From positions 112,436 through 176,435 of the forward strand of contig CANNZV010001167.1 of assembly GCA_947561585.1 (NCBI GenBank): 64,000 nt of DNA, in the 5' to 3' direction. The notes beneath the pieces were generated by a model. The model was not told where the DNA came from and searched no databases. It worked only from the letters and a program-made list of their open reading frames with translations. The translations under genes and the position numbers were made by a program. Each line of letters starts with the position of its first letter. Position 1 is the first letter of the stretch. Positions 42,432-53,474 of the stretch are shown here, piece after piece. This stretch comes from Caprella mutica. Lineage: Eukaryota; Arthropoda; Malacostraca; Amphipoda; Caprellidae.

Positions 42432-43147
42432 TCACGCAAGTAAATTGCTGCCCTTTAATTTTTAATTGCGCCCCTCTCGAGAGAGTCTCCAAAACATTCT
42501 GAACTGAATTTACATTAAAATTTTGCATAGCTATCAGAAGAAGCGCAGTGCATGCTATAATTTATTAATTTAAGTTTTTGATGTGTGTTTTGAATGTACC
42601 CTATGATGTTTTTGTTGTACCTAAGAAGCCGCAGTTAGTCAGTGTATCTCAATTTACCTGCTTGACCTCCGTCACCCCCAGACTGCAGGAGCTGGTAAAG
42701 GCTGGTGGCTCATAAACTCTTCATTCCATTTGTCTCTCCATAAATCACCAAATTTCTCTCCAAAATGATCATATTGATATTATCATAAATTCTCTCAAAT
42801 AACATTGTAATTTGTAGTTAGGTACCTAGTAGTCAGTAGATATAGGAAAATGTTATATAATATTTCTCACTATTTGTCATTGAAGGGCTCAAAACCCATG
42901 TATAAGAGTATGTCAGTTAAAGCCATTTACCTAATTGGCTTTGATTTGAAATAGGGTCACGGTTCACCAGTCACGCAGGTAAATTGCGGCCCTTTAATTT
43001 TTAATTGCGGCCCTCACAACTCACAAGTGAATCTCGAAAATATTCTGAACCGAAATTACATTAAAATGTTGCGTTGCTATCAAAATGAGCACAGTGCATG
43101 CTACAATTTAATTCTTTGTTTTTAACGAGTGTTTTGAAGCTATGCCG
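42432..43147. repeat. Direct repeat units of about 175 bp, 540 bp apart
   Basis: 42432-42608 and 42972-43147 share GTCACGCA(A/G)GTAAATTG, CCCTTTAATTTTTAATTGC and AGTGCATGCTA(T/C)AATTTA. A more distant third copy lies at about 49565-49700. MITEs are inserted between and beside them (42680-42900 and 43145-43281). Confidence 0.6.
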
Positions 43148-43281
43148 CCAGTCTGCAGAAACTGGTAAAGCACTAAAGTGTTCGTAGAGATCTCTTATTC
43201 TGTTCGTAGCAAAATCAATGTAAATATAGGGATTAATTCAAAATTGTTCGGAGAGAATATCCCAAATATCTCACATATTCT
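43145..43281. mobile_element. 137-bp hAT-type MITE
   Basis: CCAGTCTGCAGAAACTGG to TATTCTGCAGACTG. Flanks AGCTATGCCG and AGCTATGGCG are near copies, longer than 8 bp. Contains one AAATCAATGTAAATATAGGG unit where the relative at 31670 has two. Confidence 0.65.
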
Positions 43282-43468
43282 GCAGACTGAAGCTATGGCG
43301 TTTCTGTTGGTAGAGGCCGCAGTTATTTAGTGGGCCGCAATTTACCTGCTTCACCCTAGTCAAATCTCAGTTAGGTCCTAGTTTAAGAGTATGTATTACC
43401 AAGTTGTTGATTAATTGTCATTTTCTACTTAAAATTGAAAAATAAGTATCTTTCCCATATATAGACGA

Positions 43469-43618
43469 CCAGTCTGCAGAAAATGGGACATTTTTGACAT
43501 TTTCTGTGCGAACAATCCTTAATTTCATTTTCCTCCTATATCTACATGTATTTTACTGAGAACAGAAGCCAAAATAGAGGATTTCTTGGAGAACACTTTA
43601 CCAGTTTCTGCAGTCTGG
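43469..43618. mobile_element. 150-bp hAT-type MITE
   Basis: CCAGTCTGCAGAAAATGGG to CCAGTTTCTGCAGTCTGG. Perfect 8-bp target duplication ATAGACGA (43461-43468 and 43619-43626). Confidence 0.9.
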
Positions 43619-43892
43619 ATAGACGACTATGAGCACTTTAATTAGATTTAAAATTAAAATTGATAATCCATGTTTCAGAGGCTGGAAAATTGTTTGCTAG
43701 TTTTTGAGCCAAAATTTCACAAAAAGTCTAGAGAGCCAAGAAAATTTGGCTCATTTATTGAAGATTTCAAGCCAAAAAGAAAAATTAACAAGGGAACATA
43801 GGAATTAATTCAAAATTTAAAGCCAATTAGACTTAGGTATCTTAGATTTGATCATTTCAAATCTAAGCCAATTGGCAATTAATTGGCTTTAA

Positions 43893-45134
43893 GGGGACCG
43901 TCCGTGATTAAATCACTAAAGTTTCAATATTTTTTTTATTGCTTAAATAGCTAGTTTATATTACTAAGATTGATCTCACAAAGAAAAATCAGCTGTTTAT
44001 CACCCCCCTCCCCTTCCACAGGGGTTGGGAGCTTGGAATTTGGCGCGCCATTACATCTGGCACAGCGTGGGTGAGCCGCCTAACTCTTAGATTTGGCACA
44101 TGCGTGCCTAGCTAAGTGGCTGCTAATTACATCATTATTTCACAATTGGCTAACTGTTATTCAAAGTTAGCCTCTCAGAAGCATTCTAATAAAATAGATC
44201 TGGCAGTTGTGGACGAGAGTTCTCAAAGTGAAGGACGCTAATCTCGACAAGAGTTCAGTTCGTCACTACTGATACAGCTCTTGTTCATAACTTTGGTAAT
44301 GTTCATGGCTTTCTTTTGACACGTCTGGGTCTTTCTACTGAAAAGACAACTCTGAAGAGAAGGAATAGTGAGGCTAGTACACCAGCAAAGATGACACCGA
44401 AGCAACGTCGGCGTGATGAGGCTGGACCCTCCCATGACTATCAACCCGGAGGATATTGATGGGTGTTCGTTGTTGGTTTTTTTTTCTGTAGCGGTTGTTG
44501 TTTGGCTATGTAAAACTTTACTAGAGAGCTGGGTGGCGCCCAGTGATACCCACTACCTTTGAGTAGTAATAGCAGGGCACTTCGCCCTGCGGGGATTTAG
44601 TGCCATACATAGTCCAAATAAAAACTTTGAACTCATTTTTCTTGCAGTTGAAAAATTACTAACTTTTTGGTATTCAAACATGTACTTCTAATACAGTTTT
44701 GTAGCTACGGGTTTGCGGTTTTTTTCATTCGATTCTCATGGTAATTCTCTACAAAAGCCCGAGGATCGATTTTTGAATTTCGAAATATAATTTTTTTTTT
44801 AGAAATATATTTTTTTTTTTGAAAATTTTAGTTTTTTCACGAAAAATCTAATTTTTCGTAAACTAATTCGAAATTCAAAAATCGATCCTCGGGCTTTTGT
44901 AGAGAATCACCAGGAGAATCGAATGAAAAAACCGCAAACCCGTAGCTACAAAACTGTATTAGAAGTACATGTTTGAATTCCCAGTTCGGAATTTGAATAA
45001 CTTGTTTTCTATGCGTCTAATCAAAAAAGGCCAAGAACAAAAACATAATATTATTCAATTTTATATTTAGGAACTAAGTTTCATAACCGTAGCTTTATTT
45101 ATAAATTTGTTTACAAAATTTACGGACGGTCCCC
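43893..45134. mobile_element. TTAA-target element with TIR GGGGACCGTCCGT and internal hairpin
   Basis: TTAA (43889-43892), GGGGACCGTCCGT ... ACGGACGGTCCCC, TTAA (45135-45138). An uninterrupted copy of the target occurs, inverted, at 42896-42925 and has a single TTAA. The interior includes a long hairpin (44672-44978) and a short unrecognised ORF at 44238-44444. No transposase. Confidence 0.85.
44672..44978. repeat. Near-perfect 112-bp inverted repeat
   Basis: Left arm 44672-44784, right arm 44867-44978, differing at about two bases and one indel. Shared text includes GTAGCTACGGGTTTGCGG and CCCGAGGATCGAT. An 82-bp A/T-homopolymer loop lies between. Confidence 0.92.
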
Positions 45135-45203
45135 TTAACTGACATACTCTTATACATGGTGACTAATTATCGGAAAATAAAAATAATTAACTATGAAAGA
45201 AAG

Positions 45204-45305
45204 TATGCCTCTCTCAGGCTCTCTGTGATTGGCTGGTATCAGTTGTATGCCTCTCTCACGCTCTCTGATTGGCTGGTATCAGTTGTATGCCTCTCTCTGA
45301 TTAGC
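45204..45305. repeat. Tandem repeat of about 49 bp, two and a half copies
   Basis: TATGCCTCTCTCA(G/C)GCTCTCT then GATTGGCTGGTATCAGTTG, repeated; the third copy is shortened. Confidence 0.85.
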
Positions 45306-45636
45306 TGATATGCTCTTAAGTCTCGATTATATATTAAGGTATGTAGTATATTTACTTTTGATAATTGGGTAGGTATAATAATATAGGTATTGATGACTGT
45401 CAACTTACAAAATTTGAATTAAATTTTGATGACTGGTGACTGCATTACTAATTTTTGTTGACTCATTTTTGAAAAAAAAGATATATTGGCGACTCAATAA
45501 CCATTCTCTGCAGCTAGGAGTTAGGTATGACCATATGTCTAATTGACTTTAAATTTTGAATTAATTCCTATGTTCCCATGTTAATTTAATAATTTTGGCT
45601 TGAAACCTTCATAAAATGAGCCAAATTGGCTTGGCT

Positions 45637-45810
45637 CCAGTCTGTATTTCGTGATAAATTTTTTTGCTAATTATTGCTATGTTACCATTAATTTTTGGTG
45701 TATAAATTGGGAAAATGTTTGTGGATCAGCCAAATTACTGGAAATTTATGGTGGATTTTTTCAGCTTTTTGAAAAAGTCAGTGGGATTTTGTGCACCAAA
45801 TACAGACTGG
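45637..45810. mobile_element. 174-bp hAT-type MITE
   Basis: CCAGTCTGTATTTCGTG to CAAATACAGACTGG. Perfect 8-bp duplication GCTTGGCT (45629-45636 and 45811-45818). The open frame at 45651-46061 runs across this and the next MITE and is not a gene. Confidence 0.9.
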
Positions 45811-45939
45811 GCTTGGCTCCGATTTTTTGTGAAACTTTTCCAGCCTCAGACCCTCTGAGACATGGCTCAAAAGTTCAAAACAACTGTCACAAACTCTCCA
45901 TTAAAATGTCTAGTTTGGACATGTTTTATTACATTAACA

Positions 45940-46122
45940 CCAGTCTGCATAATGTGTCTCTTCTCCCACAGAGATTTTTAAATTTTGATTTGAGAGAGAG
46001 TTACTCTGTGACTCTCATCAGCAGATTCAGAATATCTGCAGCAAAATTAATGGTAACATAGGAATTAATTCATGATCTCATGCAGAGAGTCTTGGAAAAA
46101 TGTTCCATATTCTGCAGTCTGG
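45940..46122. mobile_element. 183-bp hAT-type MITE
   Basis: CCAGTCTGCATAATGTG to ATATTCTGCAGTCTGG. Target octamers CATTAACA and CATTAACT. Reverse-oriented relative of 32952-33211 with one internal unit (GGTAACATAGGAATTAA) instead of several. Confidence 0.85.
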
Positions 46123-46189
46123 CATTAACTTGGCCCCTTAGCTGCCCCTAGGCTCCCTAGGCAAGGAAAGAAAGCATGTCCTTTCTCTC

Positions 46190-47950
46190 CATTTTAATTG
46201 CGAGTTTGTGACAGCTATTTCGAGCCCTTCAATTGTAAATGGCGAGAAATTTCCAATTATCTGGATTTATTTCCCATGTTACAATGTTATTTTAGAGAGA
46301 ATTTATGATAGTTTGATCATTTTGGAGAGATTTTTTTTCATTTGGTGAGAGGAGAATTACTATATTACTATTATTTGGCCCCTAGATAGATAGGTTAACG
46401 TATCCCAGTCTGCAAATCATGCACAATCAGTCTTCACTCTCCAGATATATTGATATATTTAATTTTTGGGGCAATTTGTCTCCAAAGATTTTCAAATTTC
46501 TCTCTAAAAGTACAAAGAATTTAAAATACTCTCCAATAATTACATGTAAATGATGTAATGATGCAAACATAGGATTTAAATAATTTAATTTGAAAATTGT
46601 CGCCGGATAATTCAGGAGACTAATTTCAAGGTCTCAATATAACTTATATCGAGACCTTGAAATAACTTAGGCTAACAGATGAATTTTAGAGGCTAAATGC
46701 TGCGGATTATACAGATCCTTATTAATTTATTACTGTATTTTAAGGTTTGCTAAACTCCAACAGAGTAATTAATCAATCAGAAAAGACCATTTTTTCCAGA
46801 GTGGGATCATATAAGTATTTGCTGAGACTTGAGCCTCGAGGTAACTTCTTCTGCAGACTAGACCATAGCATTGTAGGTACACTGTTTTAGACCTTTTAGC
46901 TGACTTCTAAATTTTTCCATCAGATTTCTCATAGGTAATTTCAACATTTAGTATGCATGAATCAATCGGAGATATAGGTATTATACATGATAAACAAACT
47001 GCAAATATATGTACCTTTCCTGTCTGTCAGCTCTCCATACCCCCCAAACTTGATAGGCTATAAGCCTATTTAAGCTATATTCAGATCGAAAGTATATCCT
47101 AACCTACTATAAACTTTATTTCGTGGTGTTTTAGAAATATCTGAATTCCAGACTGCATTATATTGTAAATTGCACCAACATGTCAGTGTAATTTTTCCTC
47201 TTTGAAAATAATATTATAGCAAAGTCGGTGGATGTTAAGCTATTTATTAATTATTCCTATGTTAGTGTTACCACTAATTTTCGGTTGATAAATAACTCTC
47301 TTCTGATTGACTAGTAACTGTGTTAGAGATTCAAAATCAACTATGTGAGAACTCATCCTGAAGACAACTCTGCAGAAACTACACATTATCTCTTTTTAAC
47401 TATGTAAAAATCAGTTATATATTTCATATTATATGAAAAAATTGAATTATGCATGTTACAAACTTTACTAATACTCTGCAGGATTAATAATTAATAAAAT
47501 CTGCAGTTGAGTTTTCATGAGTAACTCTGTTAGAATTTGAGTTTTCCATTCTAGATAAATTGGAAAAATGTTTGTGGAGTAGCCAAATTTTTGAAAAATT
47601 GGTGGATTTTTCAGCTTTTTTAAAAAGTCTATGGAATTTTTTGCACCAAGTACAGACTGGTTTCTGGTAATATTTTGTAAACAGAGTTTCCAAAACTAAT
47701 GGTATTCCTGAAAAACTACTTAAAATGACTCCTTTTATCCCTTGTTATTATGTTACAGTCAATTCATTGGCTTATATTAAAAATGATCAAAACTCAAGAG
47801 TCTCTGAGTCAGATAGTTACCTACTTATATCTATATGTAGCTTATAACTCAAGTATGTTCAGATGTTAATTTCAGCTTTTGATACAAATCTATAAGCATA
47901 GCGGCGTATGAAAGTAGCAGTACGTTGCACCACTGTACGTTCTGTCTGAT
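46190..47950. other. Non-coding region of decayed small MITEs
   Basis: No gene. Pieces of the CAGTCTGCA, TACAGACTGG and TTTTGGAGAGA types are visible at 46190-46340, 46405-46600, 47150-47250 and 47560-47660. A short inverted pair, TTTCAAGGTCTCAATATAA / TTATATCGAGACCTTGAAA, lies at about 46626-46664. Confidence 0.5.
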
Positions 47951-47953
47951 AAG

Positions 47954-48280
47954 CCAGTCTGCAGAATTTGCAACATTTTCCCCAAGATTCTCTAGGACAA
48001 ATCTAAACCCAATTCTAGAAATTTCAGATCTCTGGAGGAGTCTAGTACTAGGAGATATGCATCTTGAATTAATTCCTGTCATCATTAATTTAGCTGAGGG
48101 AGATTTTGAATCAATTCCTATGTTATCATTAACTTAGCTGAGAGAGATTTTGAATCAATTCCTATGTTAACATTAATTAATTTAGCTGAGGGAGATTCTG
48201 AATCTGCTGCTGAGACTCTTGACAAAATGTCAAAGTCGAAATAAAATCTCTTGAGGACTGATAGTCAGGAGACACATTAT
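47954..48280. mobile_element. Expanded copy of the CCAGTCTGCAGAAT MITE
   Basis: CCAGTCTGCAGAATTTGC at the left. Three successive units of TTAGCTGAG(G/A)GAGATTTTGAA with TCCTATGTTA. Right end degraded (ATTATGCAGAATCTG). No clean target duplication. Confidence 0.6.
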
Positions 48281-48379
48281 GCAGAATCTGAGTGGCAGAT
48301 AGGAATGAAGATTTATTATATATGGAGGTCATTTAGTAATTGTTTTTATGACTTACTGTACTAGAATCCAATGTATATA

Positions 48380-49138
48380 CAGGGTGTGCAAAAAAGTAGC
48401 GGATTTAAAATTGTTATAATTTGTTAACTAATATTGCTAGAAGATTTACATAGGTTTCATTTTGAAGAAGAAAATTCAAAGTTTTATTTTATTTCACCAC
48501 CACCAAACTCAATAAACTTATCCAAGACTAAAATTGATTTTTAATCAAATTTTGTGTAGAGTATTAGCATGGGTTCATGATCGTATTCCATTTAAAACGT
48601 GTGTATCAAATAAATAAGTGGACATTCCACTTAACATAATTTCATAATTTTAACATAATGTCATTCCTAAAATCAGTAAATTATAGTTATCACGGATCCA
48701 TTTTTAAACATTATAAAAGGATAAGTTTTCTCTGTTTCACTGTTAATTGTGTCTTTCTTGGGATAATAAACCGCTAAATGATATTAAAGCTCTATAGATG
48801 AGCCTATAAACACTCTTTACATATGAATGAATGATATCAAAATAAATTTAAGATTCTTCTCTTTTAGGTGAAACCTATTTCAGTTGTACATATAGCTGAA
48901 ATAGTTTACAAATTACAGCCCTTTTAAATTGGCTACTTTTTTGTTAACCTATGCTATAATTCTCTATACTGAATGTGACAAAATAAGGTTTTTCATCTTT
49001 ATTGAGTTTGGTGGTAGTCTTTCATAAAATAAAACTTGGAATTCTTATCTTTAATATTAAACCTATTTCAATCTTCTACCACTAATAGTTTTTTAATTTA
49101 ACCATTTTTAGTCTATTACTTTTCTTGCAGACACCCTG
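48380..49138. mobile_element. Tc1/mariner-type MITE with long subterminal arms
   Basis: TA then CAGGGTGTGCAAAAAAGTAG at the left; TTTTCTTGCAGACACCCTG then TA at the right. About 150-bp imperfect inverted arms (ACCACCAAACTCAATAAA / TTTATTGAGTTTGGTGGT). No ORF. Confidence 0.8.
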
Positions 49139-49188
49139 TACTACCATTGTTTAATTCTTAAACTATGCCGCCGCTCAGAAGTCAGAAC

Positions 49189-49285
49189 AGGCGCCTCTCA
49201 AAGGTCAGAACGGGCGCTGTCGCCTTTGAAGAGGTCAGAACGGGCGCTGCCGCCTTTCAAGAGGTCAGAACGGGCGCCGCTGCAT
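49189..49285. repeat. GC-rich tandem repeat of about 35 bp, three copies
   Basis: AAGAGGTCAGAACGGGCGC and CGCCTTT recur, noticeably GC-richer than the surroundings. Confidence 0.8.
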
Positions 49286-49325
49286 CTCAGATGTCAAAAT
49301 AGGAGTCTCTCACACTAAACATTCT

Positions 49326-49500
49326 ATCCAGACTGCAGGAATTGCCTTGTAAAGTTTTCTCCAAGAAATCCTCCATTTTGGCTTCTGTTCTTACTTTTCA
49401 GTAATTATATATTAAGCCAGTCTGCAAAAAATATGGGACATTTTGAGAACAAAAGGAATATAAAAAATTCTATAGCACTTAACCAGTTTCTGCAGTCTGA
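49326..49500. mobile_element. Two pieces of CCAGTCTGC-type MITEs, one interrupting the other
   Basis: 49326-49390 matches the start of the element at 43469 in reverse. CCAGTCTGCAAAAAATATGG at 49420 to CCAGTTTCTGCAGTCTG at 49500 is a shorter member beginning inside it. Confidence 0.6.
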
Positions 49501-49504
49501 CCAT

Positions 49505-51430
49505 ATTAGTCTGTCATAACCATCCTGTTATTCTGGGCTGTTCTGATTATTTTAGGAACCCACCACTCAGGTATATTGCAGACCTTTTAATTGTAAGCAC
49601 CTTTATTCAAGAAATTCTGAATCCTGCTGAACTGAATTTATTCTAAAATATTGCTTATGATGATAAGAGATTTTACTGGATTAAGATTTATTAATTTTAT
49701 GGGTGTCTAGACCTGTTTGTAGAATCTCTGAAATACACTGAAACTGAAGCAAATATAAATGGTAGAATATTGTTCACAAATTTTTAATGTTAAGTTAAGA
49801 GAGGTTATTAATTCCAAGGGCTATTTATTCCTCTCCTTACTTCAGGTCATTTGATAGTGACGAGATGTTCACCCAAAGACATTATAACGTCATCAAGAGC
49901 AATTTGTAAATGAAAAGGTTCCGTTTCATTGATTCTACATCGCCTGTTGAAGATATGTATTTTATGAGTGTTTATGTGGTTTGAGAACATAGTCAGTTAG
50001 GGTGCCATAATATTGCTACTGCGTTAGGGTACATACACAATACAGGCAGAGCACCATTAATGTTGATTGGTTTTCATATGCAGAGATGCTGGGCAGGTCA
50101 TACTGCAAGCAGAGCGGAACTCCCTTCGCTTGTAGTGTGTGAGTACCCTATTACTTCAAATATTGCCTATTAGTAAGAAAAGAACTTAGAATATATTCAG
50201 TTAGCCTAAAACTAGGATGTCATATTGCAGCACACTTAACTAACTTCAGCCTCAAACCACAGAAACCATAATTAATATTATAGCTTCAAAGCGCTCATAA
50301 AATCAATAAATCAAAACATATGTGATGAGTTATTGCACTTCTTTCAATAAGCAACCATTTAGAATATATAAGGTTCAGCAGGATAGACTTTTTCTTATGA
50401 AAAGTTGCTTAAAGTTAAAGAACCAGGATTTAACTTTGAGACCCTATGTCAGGAAAGTCCCAAGCTTAATGGGTAAATGAAAACTATTCTCTTCTGATGC
50501 ACAATTTTTGGATTATTTCACTTATTTACATGCTTTACTACTCATTTATTATATTTCAAATTTTGGACTAAGTCACCCATTTAGCTGAACACTCTTGAGA
50601 ATAAATTTATGTAAAGTACCGCACAAATGTAGCGAAATTGTTCTCAAGTAAAAATCTCCCACCTGATAGCCAAACCTCTCTTCTTAAAAATACCTATCTT
50701 AAATGTGGTGACCGGTATTCAAAAGCTTAATATTTTCACCCTACAATGATTACTTTCCTGTCTTACGTAGAAATATTGTGTATTTCGTCCCCTCAACATC
50801 ATCAATAGTATATTCTACAGAAAGGTTTTTTCTAAGAAAGTCAAGTTTTCTCTCAAGTAAAGCTAAATTTTCTTTCAAAATAACCAAAACATCATGAATT
50901 CTCTCCAAAATAACATTGTATTAGTGGCATAGGAAAAATATCAGATATTTTTCTCCATTTGCATTTGAAGTGCTCAATATTATTCTCTTAAACTCACCTG
51001 CCAAATGGAAGACTGGCCAGCTGGTTGTAGAAATGTAGACCTCACAAATGTAGATTCATCATATTTCTAATGTTCCTATACTTGATAGTCAAGAATAATT
51101 TTCCATCAAATCATTAGTCAACTTATCCTATAATCAATTAAAAAATATGACATAGCTAATTGTTTTTTCTCGTCATCCCCAATCAGATGGTGACTGTAAA
51201 TTTCTAAAGTAACTCTGGGATAATCTACTGGGTGAAGTTCTTCATATCTGCTAGTGTCACTCAAATGTTACCAACTCTGGCAGTAAACTAAGATGAGGCC
51301 CTGTTGCTAGCTATAGATATAGATATTACAGGTATCTGTTTTTGAATAACATTTGAATAATCATCATTGAGTATTATACAAGTTGATCAATCAATCAATT
51401 CATTCACTGTAGTTGATCAATCCATTGTAA
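49505..51430. other. Anonymous non-coding region with a 126-bp MITE
   Basis: No gene supported. 50025-50150 has inverted ends TAGGGTACATACACAATAC and GTAGTGTGTGAGTACCCTA. The rest has no clear structure apart from decayed GAGAGAAT text near 50820-50990. Confidence 0.4.
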
Positions 51431-51431
51431 C

Positions 51432-51581
51432 CTAATCTTTCTTTCCACCAGCTAAAAGTGAAAAGGATTTCATACCGTTTATCACTTCGACTGACCTAAC
51501 AGGATCTGGGCTATAGAGGTAATCCTTACCTTCATCTTCATCAGGAACGACTCTGTCTCCTAACTTGCAGGGTAAGCTATT
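51432..51581 (-). CDS. Candidate terminal coding exon, minus strand
   Basis: The minus frame is open for about 49 codons to TAG at 51432. It encodes a non-repetitive, balanced sequence (CKLGDRVVPDEDEGKDYLYS, then VEVINGMKSFSLLAGGKKD). A possible acceptor AG lies just before TTAGGAGAC, but its pyrimidine tract is poor. No methionine start. Not recognised. Confidence 0.3.
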   Translation of the reverse strand, partial: NSLPCKLGDRVVPDEDEGKDYLYSPDPVRSVEVINGMKSFSLLAGGKKD

Positions 51582-52610
51582 CTATATTAACTAGCTTGTA
51601 GCTTCCTAACGTTATTTCATTAATGATTAAGAGAATAAATTTTGTTCTATTGAGCAAATATTATTCATTATTTTGTTTTGCATTATTTTATTTAGTTGGC
51701 GTGAATTTTCTAAATATCCTCTTAAATTATTTATATACATGATATCCCATAAAAATAATCCCGTGGTATTAATTGCCATAATTAAAATCATTTAGTACAA
51801 TATTACTTAAAAAAATATTTTTATCGATCTATAAGTTAGTGATGAAGAAATAAACAGAAGTACAATGTAGCTAGTAAAGGATTAATTAGCGAAAGAAATG
51901 TATGGGTAAAGATCAGTGATTTTTGTAGGCTAATAAACATCAAATCCCTTTCCAATATTTTCTGACCAAATACGTCTTAGGAACCAGTTCTCCATTACTC
52001 GTACAAATTTTTTACTATGGGTTTGTGCACCAATCTACATAAACCTAAAATATCAAATGAATTACCATAAAGTTCCTGATCTGGTGCAGTGATGTAGTCA
52101 TTAAGTATTTGCAAGATTTCCTTTGTAAAACAAATTAAACAATTGTCTTTAAAGTTGTTAATTGCCACATGTCCTTTCCGAATTGAAAGTTTTTCTGCGA
52201 ATTTCTCGTGAGTTTCTGTATTTTTTCACTTAATAGCAAAATTAAAAGCTCTCAAAAGAGTGGGCACATTTTTCTGGGACACTCTACTTATGTATTTATT
52301 ATAAAGCAACAAACTAAAGAAAATAAAATAATATTCTAGTTTTAACTCATTATTACAAAGTTGTTTGTGTTGATTATAATATATATATAATGGTAGGTAT
52401 AGCTATATTATTTACATCAATGAAATAGTTCCAGTTATTAATAATAGTAACGATATTCTAAATCTAGAATATTTGTTTCCTTACATTGCACATCATTGTA
52501 GTTTATAATGCATTTGGCTTATTAATGTATCATGATAATCATGTTATCTTTCCTATTCGAATAAATGTACATACATTGACAAATGCTTTTGGAATAACCT
52601 CTTTTTTCAG

Positions 52611-52726
52611 CTGGTGTTCTCAGCAAGGTTTACTTCGTTTCAGATGAGGTTTTTTGCAAAGACCCCGAACACTTCTCCCAGCATCACTCCTGAATTATTG
52701 GCAAACCTTACTGCAAACGCACTGAG
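52611..52726 (+). CDS. Candidate internal exon
   Basis: Bounded by CTCTTTTTTCAG and GAG|GTAAGT, both close to consensus. One frame is open throughout and encodes FSARFTSFQMRFFAKTP and ITPELLANLTANAL. No partner exons identified, and the opposite strand is also partly open, so this may be a lone or decayed exon. Confidence 0.35.
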
Positions 52727-52959
52727 GTAAGTCGTACAATGTGTTCATCCACTGCAATTGAATAGAAGTGCATGGTGTGTTTTTTATTTCTTCCGATTCT
52801 AAAGTTGGATAAGTTTGCATCCAATTAGCTGATTTACACAAACCTGGTCTGAATCGACTCCACATTGTTCATGGTCTTACTTGGTTTGTAAAACAGGTTC
52901 CCTATATATACCTTTGGAATTAAAGTATTTTTTCTCAAATTGTAGGCTGCAAATTAACT

Positions 52960-53470
52960 TCTAAAGTTTTTGAAGATGCTTGTAAAAAGTTGAGCCAATT
53001 TTATGAAACTCCTCTTCTTTTCGGATGAAGGAGTACTTCATATCGATGGGGGAATCAATGCCCACAATTTTTCCCATTGGTCAGTCACCCACTCACTCAC
53101 AAAAAGGACGTCAGGACATAGCTATTTAAATGAAAAGTTCTCTGGCAGGGGATGAAAAGTTCTCTGGCAGGGGGATTGGAAATATTATTAAGACCTTATT
53201 AAGCCGGTAAGACCTTATTACCGGCTTTCTCGCTCACTTGACTTGAGTCCGGTGGACTTTTTCTTCCTGGGTTTTAATCAAAGACTCGTCAATAAACAGA
53301 ACTACATATGAAAGGTTAAATCATCTGAAAGCCGCCATTACAATAGCGTTTAATCAGGTTTCTCAAGAAATGATATCTGCAGCTATGGTTAACTTTGTGA
53401 TGCGTCTTAGTTTAATTTTGAATCCAATGGTGGGCATAACGAAATTTAGTAAAGATTAATGTAGTTGCTT
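52960..53470 (+). pseudogene. Mariner-like transposase relic (C-terminal half)
   Basis: SDEGVLHIDGGINAHNFSHW near 53022 resembles the second catalytic region (DEA.F...G.VN.HN..W) of mariner-like transposases. RSLDLSPVDFFFLGF near 53230 is the PHSPDL.P.DF(F/Y)L motif. LNHLKAAITIAFNQVSQEM and VNFVMRLSLILNPMVG follow after a frame change. Several frameshifts and a 23-bp tandem duplication at 53128-53173 disable it. Confidence 0.65.
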
Positions 53471-53474
53471 ATAT

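Noticed and set aside
45651..46061. 136-codon ORF
   Set aside because: Runs across two separate hAT MITEs with their own target duplications, so it is a chance fusion.
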